Shown piece after piece: positions 8,718-14,352 of a DNA stretch of 14,352 bases. Below the pieces are notes generated by a model. That model worked only from the letters and a program-made list of their open reading frames with translations. It had not been told where the DNA came from and ran no database searches. Where the stretch lies: the NCBI GenBank assembly GCA_027596945.1, contig JADGJH010000023.1, positions 26,845 to 41,196 on the forward strand. Reading direction: 5' to 3'. This DNA comes from Physocladia obscura. Taxonomy: Eukaryota; Chytridiomycota; Chytridiomycetes; Chytridiales; Chytriomycetaceae. The translations under genes and the position numbers were made by a program. How positions within the stretch are numbered: position 1 is the first letter of the stretch; every line of letters begins with the position of its first letter.

Positions 8718-8985
8718 GAGCTTGATGGATTGTTGGCTCAGATTGAGAAACTTTCACAACCTTGACAATTGGAAATCGCAAATATTACACTGGTGGATTT
8801 GACACCTGTGAAGGAGTAGGCGCCTGTAGTTGTTGAAGAGTCGGAGCATGCTGAAGATTTAGTAGTCGTTGAAGAGTAGGCAGTAGTTGGAAAGTTAGCA
8901 ATTGCTAAAGAGTCAAAAGCAGTTGAAATATGGGCAGTTGTTGAACTGAACAAATATAGTTTTGCGCTGTAGTCACAGTATATTC
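8718..8985 (+). pseudogene. Possible decayed Val/Glu-rich reading frame
   Basis: One plus-strand frame reads LDGLLAQIEKLSQP, stop, QLEIANITLVDLTPVKE, stop, then a Val/Glu-rich stretch (APVVVEESEHAEDLVVVEE, stop, AVVGKLAIAKE). The DNA has two similar units around 8827-8844 and 8863-8880. Stops at this density are not clearly fewer than chance would give in such AT-rich sequence, so the main support is the amino-acid pattern alone. On the minus strand the same stretch reads as Ser/Thr-rich low complexity. I cannot assign a family. Confidence 0.15.
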
Positions 8986-9571
8986 CACTGTCGGTGCCAA
9001 TGACTTTGGCACAGCGCTTGCTTCAAGACGCTTTTTGGTACAGCTGATAAAGTTACTTACAAATATATGTTGAATGTCAGATGCCCAATTACAGAAGGCC
9101 AAACTGTATCTTCATCTGCTGAATAGTCACATTACAGCTTACCGCAAGTAATTCATATTCTGTCAACGGCAAGTTGATCTTTAGGCTTCCAACAAGAATC
9201 TGTTTGGCTATAATTCAAAAAAGTCAGTTCCAGCTTGGATTGTATTCACCAGACTAAACAATCAGTCTTCAACTTGAAAGTTTCCAGCACGGACTCACAG
9301 TTGAAGCTCGAAATGGTGGCACAGGCCAAACTTGAATTCGTTTGTGGTTGTTTAAATTTTCGATGTTGAAATTCACGGCAGGGGTGGATGTTGGTCTGGG
9401 AAATTAAAAACCTGATCAGAAAATGACAAAATTTTTAGGGCGCTTCCATTTATTTTTAATTATTATTGTTTGCCTCTTGCCATAACTCGCCGGTGTACTA
9501 TTCATTACACTTCCGGTGACGTTTCTTATCAGGATATTCAAGAACTTTGAACGGATTCAAATTCCTCGAAA
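8986..9571. other. Upstream region of the AAA+ ATPase gene
   Basis: No gene is seen. The last 150 bp before the ATPase ATG form its presumed promoter and leader; I see no clear TATA box or binding-site array. Confidence 0.45.
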
Positions 9572-11652
9572 ATGACAATTCCACTGAACGGATCGTCAGA
9601 GTTTGAAACTCTCTCTTCAACTCCTCACTTCTCCATCATACGATCCACGGTTGACCCAAACGCACCTCCCCAATTCCTGATTGAAAAAGACAACAAGAAA
9701 GAAAACGAGATCTCGCTCTTCTCTACAATCAAGCTCTTGATTCCTTCGACACCATTATCCCGTCGGGTTTCTCCACATCAGCTTTATTTTGCTCTTGGAA
9801 GGTTTCGATCTTTGGCACTCACTTTGAAAGAGTTTAATGAATCTCTTCGACCCGTTCTGGAGGACGATGACCAAGCTCGGTATGCTAAGCATCATGCCAT
9901 GAACTTATTTTCCAGTCTCGGATTTAGACCCACCACTGGGAACGAGCCTGTATCTGTTTCTGGATTGGATAATCTGATTGACGCGATTGAGAAAAAATTC
10001 AAGGAGACGATCGAGAGTCAGCGAGCTGCGATTGAAGGAGGAAATATTGAATTTGATGGGCTGGGAGAGCTTTATGTGCCTGGGTCGACTGTAGTGGCTG
10101 TCACAAACTTGGCCGGAGGCTCTGTCAAAGCAGCTTATAGGGTCCGTGAATCTTGGTTCGAGGAGACCAAAACATTGTTTGGGTTAGTCATCAAAGCTTT
10201 TGTTCAATAAGTGTGACACACTGTTTGAATGTTAATTTTGTCAAAATCAGAATACAAAAATGCTTCAAGATTCGTATGGAAACAGTGGTTTCTTTCGGTA
10301 CTTATTTCGCCGTTGTCGAGTTTGAAGAGGTCTATAGTGGATGGACAGGTGCCAAAGTCAAAACGTTACAAGAACTCGGCGTGGCAACTCCAATCAGGGA
10401 AGGAACCTCTTCAGAATTCAAAAATCAGACTAATCCCTTTAAGGAACGTGGAACAAAATGCATTCAAATGACTGCAAACATAACAAACTATGACGTCAAG
10501 TTTTTGGAATACAGTTCTTCAAGTTTCTTTATTCACGGCAGATCAAAAACCAAGAACGCAATTGTTCCAAGTTCAACATCAGGCCGAATCGTCATTGATG
10601 GAGAACGCGGCCTCTTACTAGGCCATTACCCATCCCAAGGCTCTGACGAAGTTACCCTGGCGATTGCAAACGCCGCTAGCCGATACAAACGCGTCATTGG
10701 AACCACATCCAAAATCAACAGCACCACAGCAAAACAACCCCCTTTTACAGACAATACACTCCTTCTTTTCAAGACTCCTCCTGAGTTTCTCCACGCTTAC
10801 ATCTGGCCAGCACTTGTTGGATTCAGTTTCGCAGTGAAAGCGTGGGGCCACGTACTCATTGACTCATTACATCCGATCCAGTTCAAAAACAACGCGTTTG
10901 ACCAGCTTGTTCTCGAACCATCACGCAAGAAACTTATTAAAGCGCTTGTACGGTTCGGTGGGAAATCCACCTCTGCGAAATTTGAGGATATCGTTGCTGG
11001 GAAAGCGGGTGGTTCCGTCTTTTTACTTCACGGGCCTCCTGGCGTGGGCAAGACTTTGACTGCGGAAGCAATTGCAGAGTTGTTGCACAAGCCACTTTAT
11101 TATGTGACTATGGGAGAGCTTGGAACGAACCCCGAAGAAATGGAGCAGAGGCTGGGAACAGTGCTGGAACTTTGTAGCGGATGGGATGCGCTCGCGATCA
11201 TTGACGAGGCAGATGTATTTTTGGAGAAGCGTGTGACTGCTGGTGGGTCTGATGTTGTGAGGAACGCCATGGTTTGTGTAATGCTTCGGCTTCTGGAATA
11301 TCATGAAGGGATTTTGTTTTTGACAACGAATCGGGTTTTGGAGTTCGATCCCGCTTTAGAAAGTCGTGTTACGGTTGCGTTGAGGTATGATCATTTGGAT
11401 CCTAGTGCGCGTGAACAGGTTTGGAGAAATTTGATTGGCAAGTTGAGTGGAATTCAGGTTTCTGAGGACATTAATTACGCGAAACTTGCGGAAACTGTGT
11501 TGAATGGAAGACAGATCAAGAATGCAGTGAGACTGGCGTTAGCATTAGCGGAAGATGAGGGTAGCCTGCTAACTCAAAATTTAATTGAACAAACAATGGC
11601 TATTACATCCATTGGAAGACAGGAAATGATAACGAACGCGTATTATATTTGA
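9572..11652 (+). CDS. AAA+ ATPase of the fungal DUF7025-type family (two exons)
   Basis: This is a member of a large fungal family of uncharacterised AAA+ ATPases with a long N-terminal region. By analogy they remodel proteins, but the substrate is unknown. Exons are 9572-10182 and 10251-11652, giving 670 aa; the intron (10183-10250, 68 nt) starts GTTAGT, ends CAG, and restores the frame (LFG to IQKCFK). The N-terminal part has the family lead-in LGELYVPGS...AAYRVRESWFEE, and the middle has GRIVIDGERG. The AAA+ core has Walker A GPPGVGKT (about residues 465-472), Walker B with LAIIDEAD (Asp522, Glu523), sensor-1 LFLTTNR (about 560-565) and the arginine finger in FDPALESR (Arg576). The key ATPase residues are all present, so it should be active. 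A lid region follows (NGRQIKNAVRLALALAE). No membrane segment or signal peptide is seen. Confidence 0.9.
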
Positions 11653-11683
11653 TAACGGGAAAATTCCACTCAAAAAAAATAAA

Positions 11684-11689
11684 AATAAA
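11684..11689 (+). promoter_or_regulatory. Candidate polyadenylation signal of the AAA+ ATPase gene
   Basis: AATAAA lies 32 bp after the stop codon in A-rich sequence; this is the expected position, but the background makes chance matches likely. Confidence 0.4.
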
Positions 11690-11871
11690 GTAAAAAAAAG
11701 GTTTTACATTGATAATTTTTTTTATCACCAGAATAATTTCTGATATATATATATTTGTTGATTTCCTTCATATTTTACATTGGAAATCTATTAATTGTAA
11801 TCATCTTCAGAATTGTTATTATAGAATGTTTATGTTTCAATTTTGACAGCAATTTGTTCATATTTGAAATC

Positions 11872-12543
11872 ATGAACGGAATGGGTTGGACATGGACGAC
11901 AGCTCTTCTTGTAGGGTTTATGGTGGTGGCGGTGCAATGCGCAGTTGTTGCAGAGAAACAAAAAGCAATGCTTCATCCTGACTCGGCGCTATTTGGACGA
12001 AACACGCACGACGGATGGCGGACCGAACGCGACTGGGCTATCGTGACGGATGCTGTACGCGGCGGATCGTCCACCGCAAAAGTGGTTATTTCGCCGCGCG
12101 ATAAAACGCTGTATTTCAGTGGTAATCTCGATACTACCACTCTGGGTGGGGCTGGCTTTGCGAGTGCGCGTTTTAATTTCGATGCTCCGCTCAACTTGAC
12201 AGGCGTTCGCGCCCTGCTGATAACTGTTGCTTCGCGCGATGATAAGACGTATGCGTTGAATTTGGTCGACTCTTTGCCGGAAACGAGTCCAGATGGGCGC
12301 AAGCAATCGGCCATCGAATATAAATTTAGCTTTGGTCCAGAGTCCTCCTTTTCCGAGAAAAATGCAGAAATTTATGCACCGATATCGGGATTTGTTCCTT
12401 ACTATCGTGGCAGACGTGTTGAAAACGCGCCGCCTCTCAACACGTCAAATATTGTTGCAATTTCAATCATGATTCAAAGCTACTTTGACCAACAAAAGGG
12501 AGATTATTCATTAAAGCTGAGCAGTATTGATGCACGCAAATAA
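11872..12543 (+). CDS. Secreted or ER-lumenal CIA30-domain protein
   Basis: This 223-aa, intron-free gene encodes a protein with an N-terminal hydrophobic segment (about residues 8-24, TTALLVGFMVVAVQCA) that looks like a cleavable signal peptide. The rest is a CIA30-type beta-sandwich (complex I intermediate-associated protein 30 fold). Visible signs are RTERDWAIVTDAVRGGSS, then LYFSGNLDTTTLGGAGFASA, then the central GVRALLITVASRDDKTYALN strand pair. The C-terminal part has APISGFVPYYRGRRV and a closing IVAISIMIQ strand, all in family order. Fungal members with a signal peptide are probably extracellular or ER proteins rather than mitochondrial complex I chaperones; the function is otherwise unknown. 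I chose the ATG at 11872 because the frame upstream is AT-rich and would put extra hydrophobic sequence before the signal peptide; an ATG at 11881 is an alternative. An AATAAA overlaps the stop codon. Confidence 0.82.
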   Translation: MNGMGWTWTTALLVGFMVVAVQCAVVAEKQKAMLHPDSALFGRNTHDGWRTERDWAIVTDAVRGGSSTAKVVISPRDKTLYFSGNLDTTTLGGAGFASARFNFDAPLNLTGVRALLITVASRDDKTYALNLVDSLPETSPDGRKQSAIEYKFSFGPESSFSEKNAEIYAPISGFVPYYRGRRVENAPPLNTSNIVAISIMIQSYFDQQKGDYSLKLSSIDARK

Positions 12544-12638
12544 AAGCATGAATGCGATTTCTTCTGTTGATTGTCAAAAAGGCAAAAAAATTGTGACGCA
12601 GATTGAAGAGTTAATTTTTTAAATTGGTGTGGAGATAA

Positions 12639-13193
12639 ATGGTAGCGACCCCTGTGCACGCGGACGCAACACCGCCCCCGGAAGAACCGGCGCGAGTGGC
12701 GGCCGTCCGATCCGCCGCACACGTCATCCTGGTGTCACAGGTGCCTATTTGGGCCAGCGCGCTTCCTGGCTTTGTGGCGCAGACGGCAATTGCGCTCGGG
12801 TCCGCATACTCTTCCCCGTCCGTCTCTGCCGCCGTGCGCAAAACAATACTGCTTGGGCAACTCATTTGGATTGCCATCGCAGCTCTGGTCCTGCTTGGCT
12901 TGGTGGTTGCCGTCGCGCGCAGTGGCGGCCTTACCGCCATCGAGAAAGTTGCTCTGCAGTCTCAGAGGGGCACTCTTATCATTGCGGGTTTCTCACTTGG
13001 CGCTGCCTTGAGTTTTTTGACTGTTTTGGGAATCTCCTGGCAAGTCGCTCAATACCTGTTAATTTTGGTGATGGTCATGAGTATTGTGAGCTTGGTGTAT
13101 CAATTTCCGACGTATAAGGCTGCCTTCAAGACCCTTTCGGCTGTCAGGAAAGCAAAGAATGTGGACGATATTCTAGTTGAACAGAAAGTGTAG
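12639..13193 (+). CDS. Four-helix membrane protein (hypothetical)
   Basis: This 184-aa protein belongs to no family I recognise. After a Pro/Ala/Glu-rich N-terminus (residues 1-20) come hydrophobic segments at about 26-55 (the weakest, with SQVPIWASALPGF), 70-93, 111-133 and 136-157. A basic C-terminal tail follows (TLSAVRKAKNVDDILVEQKV). The loop between segments 2 and 3 (SGGLTAIEKVALQSQRG) is short. The 5' half is markedly GC-rich compared with the surrounding intergenic DNA. No intron is needed. The start ATG lies 95 bp after the CIA30 gene stop on the same strand. Two other long frames cross this DNA, but only this one gives a coherent membrane protein starting with ATG. Confidence 0.7.
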   Translation: MVATPVHADATPPPEEPARVAAVRSAAHVILVSQVPIWASALPGFVAQTAIALGSAYSSPSVSAAVRKTILLGQLIWIAIAALVLLGLVVAVARSGGLTAIEKVALQSQRGTLIIAGFSLGAALSFLTVLGISWQVAQYLLILVMVMSIVSLVYQFPTYKAAFKTLSAVRKAKNVDDILVEQKV

Positions 13194-13251
13194 TACTTCG
13201 GCGAGATTGAACCACAATCACATTCACGACACTTTTTCAATGACAGGCACA

Positions 13252-13257
13252 AATAAA
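13252..13257 (+). promoter_or_regulatory. Candidate polyadenylation signal of the four-helix membrane protein gene
   Basis: AATAAA lies 58 bp after the stop codon, a usual spacing for a 3' end. Confidence 0.4.
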
Positions 13258-13421
13258 AATTTGAATTTCAAAAATTGTGCTGCGGTGAGTGGTGAAGACA
13301 CTCAACTTTGAAATTTGTGTGGATTTGCCACTTGGTGTGGGTGTAGTGAATATTGTCTTTGATATCAGTGCTTAGAGTGACAATGCTTCGTTTGATGTTG
13401 GATTATTTTTTGACTCAAAAT

Positions 13422-13603
13422 ATGGCGACGCCGTCTGCCAACCCTTTCGTTCCTTTCTTTAGCAATCAAGAACAGAAAAGTTCATTGGGAGCTGGTCATA
13501 TGTCTTAATTTACAAAAAAATTCGATATGAAATTTTTTACCTTTTTATTTCGTTCTTTGTACTTTTTGCAGGATTTATTATGATTGTGTTGCCAGATCAT
13601 TAA
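13422..13603 (+). CDS. Possible tiny two-exon gene (34 aa)
   Basis: An ATG at 13422 opens MATPSANPFVPFFSNQEQKS and runs to 13494. A clean intron follows (13495-13571, GTCATA donor, T-rich stretch, TTTTTGCAG acceptor) that restores the frame for a short hydrophobic end (GAGFIMIVLPDH) and a TAA at 13601-13603. An AATAAA sits 3 bp after the stop. An in-frame ATG at 13383 would give 47 aa. The size and hydrophobic tail resemble small subunits of membrane complexes, but I cannot name one. It could equally be a chance reading; the intron signal is the best argument for it. Confidence 0.3.
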
Positions 13604-13606
13604 CTA

Positions 13607-13612
13607 AATAAA
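13607..13612 (+). promoter_or_regulatory. Candidate polyadenylation signal after the tiny gene
   Basis: AATAAA lies just after the stop of the possible tiny gene and 51 bp from the convergent channel gene stop. The region is so AT-rich that chance is plausible. Confidence 0.3.
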
Positions 13613-13663
13613 CTTTTTTATTTAATTTTTTATTTTTCGTTGTTGTTTTGATTTCTGTCATTT

Positions 13664-14352
13664 TTAATCCGATAGATTTCGTGTCAACGACCTTCCATGT
13701 ATTTCCTCTTCTTCTTGCCGTACTTTCGCCATCCGATCTTGATAAATCAAATTGATTCGCTCCCGCATGTCATCAAATTCCGTAATGATCATGTGAAAAT
13801 CTTTGGACGAGAGTCTGTAAAGCGTGCAATTTGTTGCCGCTTGGATTGTAGCTGTCCGTGGTATATTTGCAATAAGAGCAACTTCTGCCAATTTTATTAT
13901 TATTATAATATATATATGTTTTAGTAATAACCAGCTTACCTCCAAAGAAAGAACCCGCATTTACACTCGAAACTGCTCGTCGATTTACAATAATGTCTAC
14001 TTTGCCTGTCTGGATAAAATACATTTCTGTCGCATGCTCGCCTTGATGAAAAACAAAGTCGCCGGTCACGTAATAGACGGGATGAAGAGCGCTGGATATT
14101 TTCCCCAGATATATCATGTCGCGATCGTCGTCCATTTCTCGCTTTAGGAATGGCACTTGTTCAATTAATCGTTTACATGTTATTGTTGCAAGCTCCTGAA
14201 TTTGACGGTTGAGTAAACAAGAAACAGAAAAAAAATAAGGGCAAAAAAAACAACAAAAAAACCTCTGTACCATTCGTAAGGAATTGTTCATATCTGACAG
14301 TAACGACTCTTCTTCAAAATATTGACCTATTTTCAAACAATAAGAAATGTTT
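13664..14352 (-). CDS. Cyclic-nucleotide-gated/HCN-type cation channel, C-terminal part only
   Basis: This is the 3' end of a minus-strand gene that runs off the window. Exons: from about 14326 (or the edge) to 14271, 14195-13940, and 13884-13664. Introns are 14270-14196 (75 nt) and 13939-13885 (55 nt), both restoring frame. About 176 residues are visible. First comes the end of the C-linker (FEEESLLSDMNNSLRM, then ELATITCKRLIEQVPFLKR), typical of voltage-gated K+ channels with a cyclic-nucleotide domain. Then a full CNBD: VTGDFVFHQGEHATEMYFI, GKVDIIVNRR, and the phosphate-binding cassette FFGEVALIANIPRTATIQA with Glu and Arg intact, so it should bind cAMP or cGMP. A helical, charged tail ends at NLSD. 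The pore and voltage sensor would lie upstream, beyond the window. The C-linker is why I prefer a channel over a kinase regulatory subunit. A further acceptor may lie at 14327-14328. Confidence 0.85.

Noticed and set aside
8986..9335. Extension of the Val/Glu-rich decayed frame toward 9335
   Set aside because: Several stops occur, at a density close to chance for this composition, and no family pattern appears.
10153..10250. ATPase exon 2 starting at an upstream ATG without splicing
   Set aside because: It would drop the conserved N-terminal region; the GTTAGT...CAG intron joins both halves in frame with family-like sequence across the junction.
11755..11871. N-terminal extension of the CIA30 gene upstream of 11872
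   Set aside because: The added stretch is AT-rich, lacks an ATG at its beginning, and would bury the signal peptide; it is more likely leader sequence.
11973..12314. Two overlapping minus-strand frames across the CIA30 gene
   Set aside because: They are antisense shadows of a gene with a recognised domain and have low-complexity, Arg/Ser-rich products.
12611..13117. Other long frames on both strands over the four-helix membrane protein
   Set aside because: GC-rich sequence leaves several frames open by chance; only the 12639 frame has an ATG start and coherent membrane segments.

Overview
The window looks like nuclear DNA of an early-diverging, chytrid-type fungus (inference). The genes carry short spliceosomal introns (39-95 nt, GT...AG) and use TAA and TGA as ordinary stops. 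They sit close together and are separated by AT-rich, decayed stretches. The gene set also fits: a cAMP-receptor-like 7TM receptor, a uridine kinase with a UPRT-like tail, a filamentous-fungus-type AAA+ ATPase, and a cyclic-nucleotide-gated channel.

Layout: 1-900 holds only weak coding traces, the best being two possible exons ending at 846. At 947-2315 (+) a 7TM receptor of the Dictyostelium cAMP-receptor type can be assembled from about six exons. From 2316 to about 5130 there is AT-rich, stop-ridden sequence. It contains a decayed B-family-DNA-polymerase-like stretch, then a decayed SF1 (Pif1/RecD-like) helicase, then a coding-like block I cannot name. On the minus strand lie a complete six-exon uridine/cytidine kinase (7408-5571) and, directly downstream, a small single-pass membrane protein (5520-5167). 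The stretch 7409-9571 is AT-rich and gene-poor; it has a second copy of a 40-bp piece of the decayed helicase, a TTA microsatellite and other short repeats.

From 9572 on, four plus-strand genes or candidates follow: a 670-aa AAA+ ATPase (one intron), a secreted or lumenal CIA30-domain protein, a four-helix membrane protein, and a possible tiny two-exon gene. The window closes with the 3' end of a minus-strand cation channel gene (14352-13664) encoding part of the C-linker and a full cyclic-nucleotide-binding domain.

No operon-like logic links these genes. The receptor and the channel both belong to cyclic-nucleotide or G-protein signalling, but nothing in the sequence shows that they act together. 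The most unusual part is the decayed polymerase-plus-helicase remnant. It suggests an old replicating element, of mobile or viral-like type, that left more than one copy here. All exon models are read by eye from splice sites, frames and family resemblance.
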